31,674 nt of DNA. Source: Gelria sp. (GTDB lineage: Bacteria > Bacillota > Syntrophomonadia > Syntrophomonadales > Syntrophomonadaceae). The stretch's first letter is position 1. Every line of letters starts with the position of its first letter. The notes below the pieces were generated by a model, which was given only the letters and a program-made list of their open reading frames with translations, was not told the origin of the DNA and did no database searches. The position numbers and the translations under genes are program-made. Below, in pieces: positions 16,311 through 23,449 of this stretch. The stretch is taken from assembly GCA_012839665.1 (NCBI GenBank), contig DUMX01000159.1, forward strand, positions 1 through 31,674, in the 5' to 3' direction.

Positions 16311-17612
16311 TTGAAAAAAATAGCTTTTTACACCCTGGGCTGCAAGGTTAATCAAGTAGAAACGGAACAGTTAAAAGAAGAATTTATCCGCCGGAGTTAT
16401 GAAATAGTGGAATTCAGGGATAAAGCTGATATTTACCTCATAAATACCTGTACCGTAACTCATGTTAGTGACCGGAAATCCAGGGCTATTATACGGCGGG
16501 CAGTTCGAAGCCATCCCCAGGCACTGGTGGCGGTTACCGGCTGTATGGCTCAGGTTGCCAGTAAGGAATTGGCCGGTATTGAAGGAATTGACCTCATAGT
16601 AAGCAACCTGGATAAAGAAAATATTGCTGATATAATCGAAGCATTAGACCCGGAGCAAGAAAAACCGGTAATAATAGAGCCTTTATCAGATAAGGATAGA
16701 AAACTAAGGCCAGTACTATACTCCCACCAACACGAACGTACCCGTGCTTTTGTAAAGATTCAGGACGGTTGTGAGAGTGGGTGTTCCTATTGCATTGTAC
16801 CCCGAGCCCGTGGTCCCGTACGCAGTAAGCTACCTGAACACGTACTGCAAGAAATAGAACAACTGCTTTCTTTAGGTTATCGGGAAATAGTCTTAACCGG
16901 CATCCATACCGGTTTTTATGGTAAAGATTTAGATAATTGGGACCTATTAAGCCTCTTCAACAAAATTTTAGCCGAAAATAAAGCCCAATATCGCCTGCGC
17001 TTAAGCTCGGTTGAGCCCCTGGAAGTTAGCCCAGAACTTATAGACCTCGTATCCAGCAACTCCCGGATATGCCGCCATTTTCACATACCTCTGCAGAGCG
17101 GCAGTAACCGCATACTAAAAGATATGAATCGGCGTTATAGCCGGGAATACTATTATGACTTACTGCAGGGAATAGCTGCACAGATACCTGGTGTAGCCCT
17201 TACCACAGATGTCATGGTAGGTTTTCCTGGCGAAGATGACAAAGATTTTCAGGATAGTTACGACCTCATAGATAGCCTGCCCTTTATGGATTTGCATGTT
17301 TTTCCTTATTCCAGACGCCCCGGTACCAGAGCTGCATCTATGGAACCACAGGTATTACCACAGAAAAAACAGGCTCGCAGCCAGCAACTCATACAACTAG
17401 CCCGGCAAAAGCATAGCAACTTCATTACCAGTCAGGTAGGCCAGGAGCTTACCCTGCTGGTTGAAAAGCAAATTGGAGAAGAGGATTATATCGGTCTTAG
17501 TGATAACTATATCGAAGTCAACTTTCAGTCCCCCCACGACCTGCGCGGCGAACTTGTTCGGGTTAGAGTGGAGGAGATTAATGACAACCGGGCTACGGGC
17601 AGGTTATTTTAA
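16311..17612 (+). CDS. mtaB: tRNA (t6A37)-methylthiotransferase MtaB
   Basis: The 433-residue radical SAM methylthiotransferase has the N-terminal iron-sulfur cysteines C11, C47 and C78, the radical SAM triad C154, C158 and C161 (DGCESGCSYC), and a C-terminal TRAM RNA-binding domain (ELTLLVEKQIGEEDYIGLSDNYIEV). The start LGCKVNQ marks the MtaB subfamily, as opposed to MiaB or RimO. It converts t6A37 to ms2t6A in tRNAs for ANN codons. The start is TTG 16311 with AAAGGAG 10 bases upstream. It ends the translation-modification group. Confidence 0.95.
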   Translation: MKKIAFYTLGCKVNQVETEQLKEEFIRRSYEIVEFRDKADIYLINTCTVTHVSDRKSRAIIRRAVRSHPQALVAVTGCMAQVASKELAGIEGIDLIVSNLDKENIADIIEALDPEQEKPVIIEPLSDKDRKLRPVLYSHQHERTRAFVKIQDGCESGCSYCIVPRARGPVRSKLPEHVLQEIEQLLSLGYREIVLTGIHTGFYGKDLDNWDLLSLFNKILAENKAQYRLRLSSVEPLEVSPELIDLVSSNSRICRHFHIPLQSGSNRILKDMNRRYSREYYYDLLQGIAAQIPGVALTTDVMVGFPGEDDKDFQDSYDLIDSLPFMDLHVFPYSRRPGTRAASMEPQVLPQKKQARSQQLIQLARQKHSNFITSQVGQELTLLVEKQIGEEDYIGLSDNYIEVNFQSPHDLRGELVRVRVEEINDNRATGRLF

Positions 17613-17961
17613 GATTCTACGGTTTGGATTAGTAATAACTGTTGAAGTTAGGACGACCGACATAATAGTATGCTAAAATGCTGTTTAGATGATTTTGGGA
17701 AAAAACGATTGATTATGTAGTTAAGAAAAATAATAATTTGCACTATTATTAGTATGCCAATGAATTCGGAGGTATGCGGCACCCTAGTAGCGGGATGGAG
17801 GTAAAGATGAAAAGAGGGTTGACATTTTTTCTGGTTTTATCGGTGCTGATCCTTAGCTTAACAGGTGGTATATTTATAAGGGGTACTGGAAGTACATAGC
17901 AATTAAAATTAGTAATATTTGACAGGAAAAAGAGCGAAAACAAAGGCGGTAAGGTGTTAGA
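17613..17961 (+). other. Spacer between mtaB and trhA
   Basis: Apart from the 30-codon ORF at 17807-17899 nothing clear is encoded here. The segment 17750-17806 (GTATGCC ... GGTATGCGGC ... AGTAGCGGGATGGAGG) has a conserved look and could be an untranslated leader, but no known riboswitch was recognised. TTGATT (17709) with AATAAT 17 bases on is a weak possible promoter. Confidence 0.4.
17807..17899 (+). CDS. Putative 30-residue membrane or leader peptide
   Basis: ATG 17807 is preceded by an excellent ribosome binding site (GATGGAGG, 5 bases away) and starts a 30-codon frame ending TAG 17897. The peptide begins MKRGLTFFLVLSVLILSLTG and has a basic N-terminus, one hydrophobic segment and a short GIFIRGTGST tail. 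It looks like a signal peptide or a single-pass micro-protein; it could also be the remnant of a truncated secreted protein. It is 62 bases upstream of trhA. No family was recognised. Confidence 0.45.
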   Translation: MKRGLTFFLVLSVLILSLTGGIFIRGTGST

Positions 17962-18639
17962 ATGGAAGCCAAACAAAACGGATATTCCATGATTTGGTGG
18001 GCTCGGGACCCGGCATCGGCTATTAGTCATTTAGTGGGTTTTATCCTGGCTGTTATTGGTACAGTAGTACTGGTGGGGAAAGGAAATCAGGTAGGTGGAG
18101 CCCTTTATGCAGGGGCTTTTGCGGTATTTGGGATTGCGATGGTGCTCTTGTACCTGTCCAGCACCTTATATCACTGGCTTAACCTCGGCGAGATAGGAAC
18201 ATTGGCTTTGAGGAAATTGGATCATGCTATGATCTATGTAATGATAGCAGGAACTTACACGCCACTTTGTATCATTGCCTTGTCAGGGATATGGGGCAAT
18301 GGCCTGCTCATAGCAATATGGGCTTTAGCCGTTGGGGGCATATTCTTAACCTTGTTCTGGTTAGAGGCACCTCGTTGGCTGACTACTAGTATTTACATTT
18401 TAATGGGTTGGCTGGCACTGGTAGCCATTGTTCCTCTAATCAGGGTTTTACCTGTAGATGGGTTTATTTGGTTATTGGGAGGAGGCATCTTTTATACCAT
18501 AGGTGGTGTCATCTATGGACGTAAAAAATCCTTGATTAATTTACCCGGATTTGGCTTTCATGAAGTTTTTCATATCTTTGTTTTGGCCGGAAGCATTTGC
18601 CATTATTTATTAATGCTGCTAGTTCTCGTAAAACTATAG
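17962..18639 (+). CDS. trhA: TrhA / hemolysin III family membrane protein
   Basis: The 225-residue protein has seven predicted transmembrane helices and belongs to the PAQR superfamily. Probable metal ligands and conserved residues are Ser67 and His71 (SSTLYH), Asp87 (KLDHAMIY), and His200, His204 and His214 (HEVFHIFVLAGSICHY). The family is annotated hemolysin III, but proven roles concern membrane homeostasis (TrhA in Bacillus). ATG 17962 follows TAAGGTG. It appears to be monocistronic; a strong independent promoter for a noncoding RNA lies just 11 bases after its stop codon. Confidence 0.9.
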   Translation: MEAKQNGYSMIWWARDPASAISHLVGFILAVIGTVVLVGKGNQVGGALYAGAFAVFGIAMVLLYLSSTLYHWLNLGEIGTLALRKLDHAMIYVMIAGTYTPLCIIALSGIWGNGLLIAIWALAVGGIFLTLFWLEAPRWLTTSIYILMGWLALVAIVPLIRVLPVDGFIWLLGGGIFYTIGGVIYGRKKSLINLPGFGFHEVFHIFVLAGSICHYLLMLLVLVKL

Positions 18640-18649
18640 ATTGCTGTAG

Positions 18650-18678
18650 TTTACATATCTCTTTTTATCTGATATAGT
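18650..18678 (+). promoter_or_regulatory. SigA promoter of the structured noncoding RNA
   Basis: TTTACA (18650-18655) and TATAGT (18673-18678) are spaced by 17 bases, a near-consensus vegetative promoter. Start of transcription is expected at about 18685. Confidence 0.75.
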
Positions 18679-18684
18679 AATAAG

Positions 18685-18932
18685 GTCAGAATATAGGAGT
18701 TATGAACCTCTGCTTGGTAGAGGGTATTTTGTAACATGGTTGTTCTTATAGGACCTGCCAGAGGGACGTACGTAGAGTTGTTTGACTGGCGTGAAGGGTT
18801 CTTTGAGATATGGTGGTCGGGCGTACAGTAGTTGTCCGATTACAAAATACTAATGACAGGCTCCCTCTCACAGGGGACCTGTGGTTAGAGATTATTTTAT
18901 TCCTCTGCTTATAAACAGGCAGAGGAATTTTT
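18685..18932 (+). ncRNA. Structured noncoding RNA of ~250 nt, possibly raiA-type
   Basis: No open frame is supported, yet the segment has a promoter, a terminator and extensive pairing. Seen: hairpin 18707-18711/18719-18723; an 11-bp perfect long-range helix 18724-18734 with 18840-18850; an inner helix GTACG 18768-18772 with CGTAC 18822-18826 enclosing a purine-rich core; a strong hairpin 18856-18882; and AGAGGGA 18760-18766 complementary to TCCCTCT 18862-18868, which crosses the long helix and would form a pseudoknot that competes with the hairpin. This complexity exceeds a simple leader. It is not a tmRNA, RNase P, SRP RNA or a simple 6S rod. The raiA class of large clostridial RNAs is the best family guess from size and architecture, but I could not compare it with a model. 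Confidence 0.75.
18900..18932 (+). terminator. Intrinsic terminator of the noncoding RNA
   Basis: TTCCTCTGC (18900-18908) pairs with GCAGAGGAA (18919-18927) and is followed by TTTTT. Confidence 0.85.
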
Positions 18933-19048
18933 GATTTGTAAGATTGTGTAAGGATCAGGCTTTATAATGATATGTAAGATGTATTACTAAGATTAGGTTA
19001 GAAGCGGGAATTTCGAATTTGTTACGGTCTTATTGGGAGAGGTTATCC

Positions 19049-19077
19049 TTGTTTCACTAATATTAAAATAATATAAT
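19049..19077 (+). promoter_or_regulatory. SigA promoter of the Mrp operon
   Basis: TTGTTT (19049-19054) and TATAAT (19072-19077) are 17 bases apart. The transcript would start near 19084 and carry a leader of about 240 nt before mrpE, containing the candidate riboswitch and a terminator. Confidence 0.7.
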
Positions 19078-19110
19078 GTTTATGGTAAGTTAAAATTACC
19101 AATGGAAAGT

Positions 19111-19180
19111 AAAAGGTTAAAAGAAAAGATAAATAGAAGACTACTGAACCTTACGCCGGAGGCGTAGGTAACTAACCCGG
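19111..19180 (+). promoter_or_regulatory. Candidate riboswitch aptamer upstream of the Mrp antiporter operon
   Basis: GGTTA (19115-19119) can pair with TAACC (19173-19177) to close a small domain. Inside it CCTTACGCC (19149-19157) pairs with GGCGTAGG (19161-19168) with one bulged T. The CCGG of this hairpin (19156-19159) is complementary to CCGG at 19177-19180, allowing a pseudoknot. The conserved-looking string GGTAACTAACCCGG joins these parts. The aptamer abuts a terminator (19181-19248) whose 5' arm follows directly, the layout of a transcription-controlling riboswitch. Na+-sensing RNAs (DUF1646 motif) are a fitting class because the operon encodes a cation antiporter, but this is inference from context. 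Confidence 0.55.
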
Positions 19181-19248
19181 TGCATCCTTTCCGTTTGGAA
19201 TGTTTGGTTTTGAAACTTACATTTTATCAAACGTGGATGCATTTTTTT
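19181..19248 (+). terminator. Leader terminator before mrpE
   Basis: TGCATCC (19181-19187) pairs with GGATGCA (19235-19241), CGTTTG (19192-19197) with CAAACG (19228-19233) and AATGT (19199-19203) with ACATT (19219-19223), forming one long rod followed by seven T's. It lies 75 bases before the mrpE ATG, so reading into the operon needs antitermination or leak-through. Confidence 0.85.
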
Positions 19249-19323
19249 AATTAATTCGCCATATTTTGCTGAACATATATGGGTAAGGGGCAAAGGGAAA
19301 ATTAACGGAAAAGGTGTAATTTA

Positions 19324-19845
19324 ATGTTTGACAAGAAAGAAAAACAGGTTAAACCTAAGAAAATAAAAAGTTTTGTTTTAACCACTATCATAATGTTTAT
19401 TTTTTGGGTGGTATTATCCTGGAACTTTGAACCTGTTTTTCTAAGCATAGGGATTATTTGCAGTCTGTTGGTGGCATACTGGTCGCATGATCTTTTAATT
19501 GGGGAGCCTGATTTTGGCCTGACCGTAAGAAGATATTTAAGTCTGGCAAAATTTGTGCCCTGGTTGTTGTGGCAGATTATACTGGCAAACCTGCACGTTG
19601 TTTATTTAACCCTTAATCCCAAAGATTTAATTGAACCGATAGTAATACGTTTCAATCCTAATTTGCAAACGGAGATGGGGGTAGTAATTCTGGCTAATTC
19701 GATTACCCTTACTCCCGGGACAGTTACTATAATGGCGAACAAAGATGAGTTTATCGTTCATGCTATTACTCATAGAGATGCTGAAAGTTTATTGCAAGGT
19801 GAGATGCAGGCTAGAGTAAGGGATATTGAACAAGGAAAAATATAG
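19324..19845 (+). CDS. mrpE: Mrp-type Na+/H+ antiporter subunit E
   Basis: The 173-residue protein has two N-terminal transmembrane helices and the MrpE/MnhE core (NLHVVYLTLNPKDLIEPIVIRF...NSITLTPGTVT). NSITLTPGT is the family signature. MrpE is a small membrane subunit required for full antiport. ATG 19324 is preceded by AAAAGGTG. First gene of the operon E-F-G-(MbhD/E)-B-C-D1-D2-small-D3. The gap to mrpF (86 bases) is unusually large for this operon and contains a repeat fragment. Confidence 0.95.
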   Translation: MFDKKEKQVKPKKIKSFVLTTIIMFIFWVVLSWNFEPVFLSIGIICSLLVAYWSHDLLIGEPDFGLTVRRYLSLAKFVPWLLWQIILANLHVVYLTLNPKDLIEPIVIRFNPNLQTEMGVVILANSITLTPGTVTIMANKDEFIVHAITHRDAESLLQGEMQARVRDIEQGKI

Positions 19846-19878
19846 AGGGAATTAAGAATTAACCATATCATGTAATCT

Positions 19879-19897
19879 GTAGGGGCGAACCCATGTG
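19879..19897. repeat. Truncated copy of the palindromic intergenic element
   Basis: GTAGGGGCGAACCCATGTG matches the minus strand of 3028-3051 at 17 of 19 positions but lacks the second arm of the palindrome. It lies in the mrpE-mrpF gap, 34 bases before the mrpF ATG. Confidence 0.55.
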
Positions 19898-19931
19898 CGT
19901 TACAGGCCTGATTTTGGAATCGAGGGATTTG

Positions 19932-20189
19932 ATGTTTGAAGCTACTATTCTAGTAATTGTTATTTCGGCTTTTCTGGTTTTATATCGGATGATAAAGGGT
20001 CCTACTATTTATGATAGGATACTTACCGCCAATATAATTGGAACTAAAACTGTGGTCGTTATTGTATTAGCTGGTTTTGTTTTTAAAAGGGCGCAGTTTT
20101 TTGTGGATATTGCCCTGGTTTACGTTCTGATTAATTTTATTTTGGTACTGGCCTTCTTAAAGTATGTTGAGAAAGGACGTTTAGACTAA
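19932..20189 (+). CDS. mrpF: Mrp-type Na+/H+ antiporter subunit F
   Basis: The 85-residue protein has three transmembrane helices and the family sequence YRMIKGPTIYDRILTANIIGTK. ATG 19932 with CGAGGGA upstream gives the canonical start MFEATILVIVISAFLVLY; the open frame from 19893 would add residues encoded by the repeat fragment. Its stop codon overlaps the mrpG start by one base. Confidence 0.93.
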   Translation: MFEATILVIVISAFLVLYRMIKGPTIYDRILTANIIGTKTVVVIVLAGFVFKRAQFFVDIALVYVLINFILVLAFLKYVEKGRLD

Positions 20190-20494
20190 TGCTAAAAACC
20201 TTTTTCGTTGTTTTGTTCCTGGGTTTGGGTAGTTTTTTAATCATAGTTGCCTCTATTGGGGTGGTAAGATTTCCTGATTTTTATACTCGTATACATGCGG
20301 CGGGTAAGGTTGATACTCTGGGCCAGTCTTTAATTTTATTAGCATTGATAATATATGAAGGGTTGTCTCCTCTTAGTTTGAAGTTATTTTTAATAATTAT
20401 ATTGATTTATCTTATTAATCCATCATCTACCCATTTTGTAGCGCAGGCCGCCTATTTGGCACGTATCTGGCCGTTTGAAAAAACCAAGAAATAA
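20189..20494 (+). CDS. mrpG: Mrp-type Na+/H+ antiporter subunit G
   Basis: The 101-residue protein has three transmembrane helices and the MnhG motif GVVRFPDFYTRIHAAGKVDTLG. The stop/start overlap TAATG with mrpF implies coupled translation. It is followed by the MbhD/MbhE gene after 74 bases. Confidence 0.95.
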   Translation: MLKTFFVVLFLGLGSFLIIVASIGVVRFPDFYTRIHAAGKVDTLGQSLILLALIIYEGLSPLSLKLFLIIILIYLINPSSTHFVAQAAYLARIWPFEKTKK

Positions 20495-20568
20495 CCTTAC
20501 TTTAGATTACATATATAAATTTGGCCGTAAACTTGAAATTATGGAAACTCTGTTTGGAGATGAATATA

Positions 20569-21093
20569 TTGGTAGATTTAATCCTTTTGTTTTTTCTTAT
20601 AGTTTGTGCAGTTGCAGCGGTAGTTCAAAAAGAATTATTAAACTCGGTAATTATTCTTTCGATTTACAGCTTAATTATGGCTGTAGTCTGGGTGCGTCTG
20701 GGTGCGGTTGATGTTGCCATAACGGAAGCAGCAGTAGGGGCAGGTATTTCTACGGTATTATTTATTGCTGTTTTGACCAGAGTTAAACGGAGAGAGGAGC
20801 CTACCCGTATCCGATTGCAGATTTTGCCTTTAATCGTAGTCCTGGCTGTAGGTCTTACCCTGATTTACGGAACTTTGGATATGCCTGATTTTGGCTCACC
20901 TGCAGCGGTAACTAATACCCATGTAGTACCGCGCTATCTGGAAAAGGGAGTAGAAGAGACCGGAACTGATAATTATGTGGCTGCTATCCTGGCCTCATAT
21001 CGAGGCTATGATACCCTGGGTGAGACTACGGTTATTTTTACTGCCGGATTATGTGTAGTTTTGCTTTTGAGGTCAAATAAGAAAAGGCTTTAG
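20569..21093 (+). CDS. MbhD-MbhE fusion protein (equivalent of the MrpA C-terminus)
   Basis: This ~174-residue membrane protein has an N-terminal DUF4040/MbhD domain (VVQKELLNSVIILSIYSLIM ... LGAVDVAITEAAVGAGISTVLF) and a C-terminal MbhE-like domain (VPRYLEKGVEETGTDNYVAAILASYRGYDTLGET). In Bacillus these domains form the C-terminal part of MrpA; in archaeal Mbh/Mrp systems they are separate small genes. Here they are joined to each other but split from a NuoL-like body. TTG 20569 is the likely start, with GGAG 9 bases upstream; ATG 20560 directly follows that GGAG and is too close. Confidence 0.85.
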   Translation: MVDLILLFFLIVCAVAAVVQKELLNSVIILSIYSLIMAVVWVRLGAVDVAITEAAVGAGISTVLFIAVLTRVKRREEPTRIRLQILPLIVVLAVGLTLIYGTLDMPDFGSPAAVTNTHVVPRYLEKGVEETGTDNYVAAILASYRGYDTLGETTVIFTAGLCVVLLLRSNKKRL

Positions 21094-21125
21094 TGCGCTT
21101 CCTGCTTATGAAAGGATGAGTGATA

Positions 21126-21590
21126 ATGGCTGATAAAGAAACGGATAATGACCTGTCTGCCTTTGACCATGAAAAACAATCTAATATTATTCGTAAAACT
21201 CTGGTGACAAAACTAATTGCTTTTATCCAGTTGTATGCCATTTATATAATTATTTTTGGGGAAATGGGGCCTGGCGGCGGATTCCAGGGGGGAGTAATTC
21301 TGGGTTCCAGTATTATTATTTATATATTAATATTTGGGCTGGAAGATGGACGAAAACGGATATCGCAGAAAACATCTGATTTGTTCAGCTCTACTGGTGC
21401 CTTAATATATGCTGGTGTAGGTTTGTTAGCGCTATTTTTTGGTGGAAACTTTCTGCAGTATGGCGTATTTCCTTTGGGGAGTTCGGCTGTAGCTAACCAC
21501 TACGGGATAATGGCTGTTGAAATAGGCATAGGTATTACGGTTGCTGCTACCATGATTATTTTATTTTGTGAAATGATAGGACGAGATTAA
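21126..21590 (+). CDS. mrpB: Mrp-type Na+/H+ antiporter subunit B
   Basis: The 154-residue protein has about four transmembrane helices and the MnhB signature YAIYIIIFGEMGPGGGFQGGVILGSS. ATG 21126 follows AAAGGATGAG; GTG 21120 is an in-frame alternative. It begins 32 bases after the MbhD/E gene and ends two bases before mrpC. Confidence 0.93.
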   Translation: MADKETDNDLSAFDHEKQSNIIRKTLVTKLIAFIQLYAIYIIIFGEMGPGGGFQGGVILGSSIIIYILIFGLEDGRKRISQKTSDLFSSTGALIYAGVGLLALFFGGNFLQYGVFPLGSSAVANHYGIMAVEIGIGITVAATMIILFCEMIGRD

Positions 21591-21592
21591 TT

Positions 21593-21955
21593 ATGATGGA
21601 ATTTATACTGGCAAAATATAATTACTGGATTTACGTGATTATAATGATGATTGGCTTTTATGCTGTAATTGCCAAGAGCAATTTAATAAAGAAGATAATA
21701 GGGCTTAGTATTTTTCAGACTTCAGTCTTTTTATTATTTATCTCTATCGGAAAAGTTGAGGGAGGAACTGTTCCTATTTATCAAGGCGCCGAAGCTGTAT
21801 ATATTAACCCTCTGCCCCATGTCTTAATTTTGACTGCCATAGTAGTAGGTGTAAGTGTTACTGCAGTTGCATTTGCTCTGGTAGTAAATATTTATCGGGA
21901 ATATGGGACTATCGAAGAAAACGCCATATTGGAGATGATAAAACACGATGATTGA
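21593..21955 (+). CDS. mrpC: Mrp-type Na+/H+ antiporter subunit C (NuoK-like)
   Basis: The 120-residue protein has three transmembrane helices and the NuoK/MnhC core (GLSIFQTSVFLLFISIG ... NPLPHVLILTAIVVGVSVTAVAFALVV). The PLPHVLILTAIVVG motif is characteristic of MrpC. It overlaps mrpD by 8 bases. Confidence 0.95.
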   Translation: MMEFILAKYNYWIYVIIMMIGFYAVIAKSNLIKKIIGLSIFQTSVFLLFISIGKVEGGTVPIYQGAEAVYINPLPHVLILTAIVVGVSVTAVAFALVVNIYREYGTIEENAILEMIKHDD

Positions 21956-23429
21956 ACATTTTCCCGTCCTGGTAATTGTAATACCGTTGGTCTTAGCTCT
22001 CATTGCTCCTGTAGCAGGCAGGTTTAATAGAATATATAGTTGGGCTATTGCTTTCCTGGCCACTCTTTTCTCTTTTATGGTTGCGGTGATACTCCTTCAG
22101 CAGGTAATGTCTTCAGGGACCATTAGTTACTGGATGGGAGGATGGGAACCACCCTGGGGAATTGAGTATGTTATCGATTACCTCAGTGCCTTTGTCCTAT
22201 TAATAGTTTCCTTTTTAGCTTTTGCTGTTACCATCTTTGCTAGAAAGAGTGTAGCCGAGGAGATTGATGAAGAAAAGCACCCGGCCTTTTATGGAGTATA
22301 TTTACTTTTTATTACTGGTTTAATGGGAATGATAGTGACCGGGGATGTATTCAACCTTTATGTTTTTTTGGAAATCTCATCACTTACCGGGTATGCCCTG
22401 GTAGCAATGGGGAGGCGCAGAAGAGCCCCTTTAGCCGGTTTCAGATATCTGGTAATAGGGACGGTAGGAGCAACCTTTATTCTGCTGGGGATAGGTTACT
22501 TATATATAGCTACTGGAACTTTGAATATGGCAGACCTGGGTTTGAGGTTGCCGGGATTGTTTAACTCCAGGCTGGTTATAACTGCTTTTGCCTTTTTTGC
22601 CATTGGCTTTAGTATAAAGATTGCATTATTTCCACTACATACCTGGCTGCCAGATGCTTATACTTATGCCCCCTCATCTGTTAGTGCCCTGATGGCTTCC
22701 ACTGGAACTAAAGTAGGGGCATATAGTTTTATCAGAATTATTTTTACCGTGTTTGGGGTTAAGGTTTTTCTTAATCAATGGGTGAGTGTGCCCTATTTTT
22801 TCCTTATTATTGCGTCAGTAGCTATGTTAGTAGGCTCTATTCTGGCTATAGCACAGACTAATATTAAGAAAATGTTGGCTTATTCCAGTGTTAGCCAAAT
22901 CGGATATATTATATTGGGAGTTTTCTTGATGAACCCTATTGGTTTACAGGGAGGATTGCTGCACATATTTAACCACGCTCTGATGAAGTGTGCCCTGTTT
23001 ATGTCAGTGGGCTGTATCGCTTATAAGACGGGTATATCTAATATTAACGACCTCAAGGGGTTGGGGTTTAAGAAGCCATATGCGATGGCTGCTTTTACTG
23101 TAGGTGCGTTATCCATGATAGGAATACCTTTAACGGTTGGATTCGTAAGTAAATGGTACCTGGCCCTAGGTTCACTGGAAAACGGCATGTGGTATCTGAT
23201 TCCAGTAATTGTTATCAGTTCTATACTTATGCTGGCTTATTTCTGGAGGGTGATTGACAATATTTACTTTAAAGCAGGGGAGCAAATTGATGTGGTCAAG
23301 ATGCCTGCTACCCCGGCTAGCATGGTAATACCAACGGTAATTGTGGCAGCACTTTGCCTGGTATTTGGAACCCTGGCCTTTATTCCGGTAGGCATAACGG
23401 AAAAAGCAGCACTATTACTACTTGGATAA
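21948..23429 (+). CDS. mrpD: Mrp antiporter subunit D, first paralogue
   Basis: The 493-residue NuoL/M/N-type membrane protein has about 14 helices. The residues expected for proton translocation are all present: Glu142 (VFLEISSLTGYAL, TM5), Lys224 (SIKIALFPLH, TM7), His231, Lys255 (GTKVGAY, TM8) and a lysine in TM12 (GFVSKWYLALG). Its start overlaps mrpC. It is the most MrpD-like of the three paralogues in this operon. Confidence 0.94.
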   Translation: MIEHFPVLVIVIPLVLALIAPVAGRFNRIYSWAIAFLATLFSFMVAVILLQQVMSSGTISYWMGGWEPPWGIEYVIDYLSAFVLLIVSFLAFAVTIFARKSVAEEIDEEKHPAFYGVYLLFITGLMGMIVTGDVFNLYVFLEISSLTGYALVAMGRRRRAPLAGFRYLVIGTVGATFILLGIGYLYIATGTLNMADLGLRLPGLFNSRLVITAFAFFAIGFSIKIALFPLHTWLPDAYTYAPSSVSALMASTGTKVGAYSFIRIIFTVFGVKVFLNQWVSVPYFFLIIASVAMLVGSILAIAQTNIKKMLAYSSVSQIGYIILGVFLMNPIGLQGGLLHIFNHALMKCALFMSVGCIAYKTGISNINDLKGLGFKKPYAMAAFTVGALSMIGIPLTVGFVSKWYLALGSLENGMWYLIPVIVISSILMLAYFWRVIDNIYFKAGEQIDVVKMPATPASMVIPTVIVAALCLVFGTLAFIPVGITEKAALLLLG

Positions 23430-23449
23430 CGAAGAAAGAGGGATAGGTT

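Noticed and set aside
17760..17806. Possible c-di-GMP (GEMM) riboswitch before the 30-codon ORF
   Set aside because: Only the AGTAGCGGG part is reminiscent; the conserved GCAAA-type core and the paired helices are missing.
17919..17947. TTGACA upstream of trhA as a promoter
   Set aside because: No -10 box at 16-18 bases, and the distance to the ATG would leave almost no leader.
18685..18932. The structured RNA as tmRNA, RNase P RNA or SRP RNA
   Set aside because: No tRNA-like 3' end or tag frame, none of the RNase P core strings and no SRP Alu or tetraloop domain were seen; a closing end-to-end stem as in 6S RNA is also absent.
20475..20711. 78-codon open frame between mrpG and the MbhD/E gene
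   Set aside because: It overlaps the MbhD/E gene in another frame, is cysteine- and glycine-rich at its end, and has no ribosome binding site.
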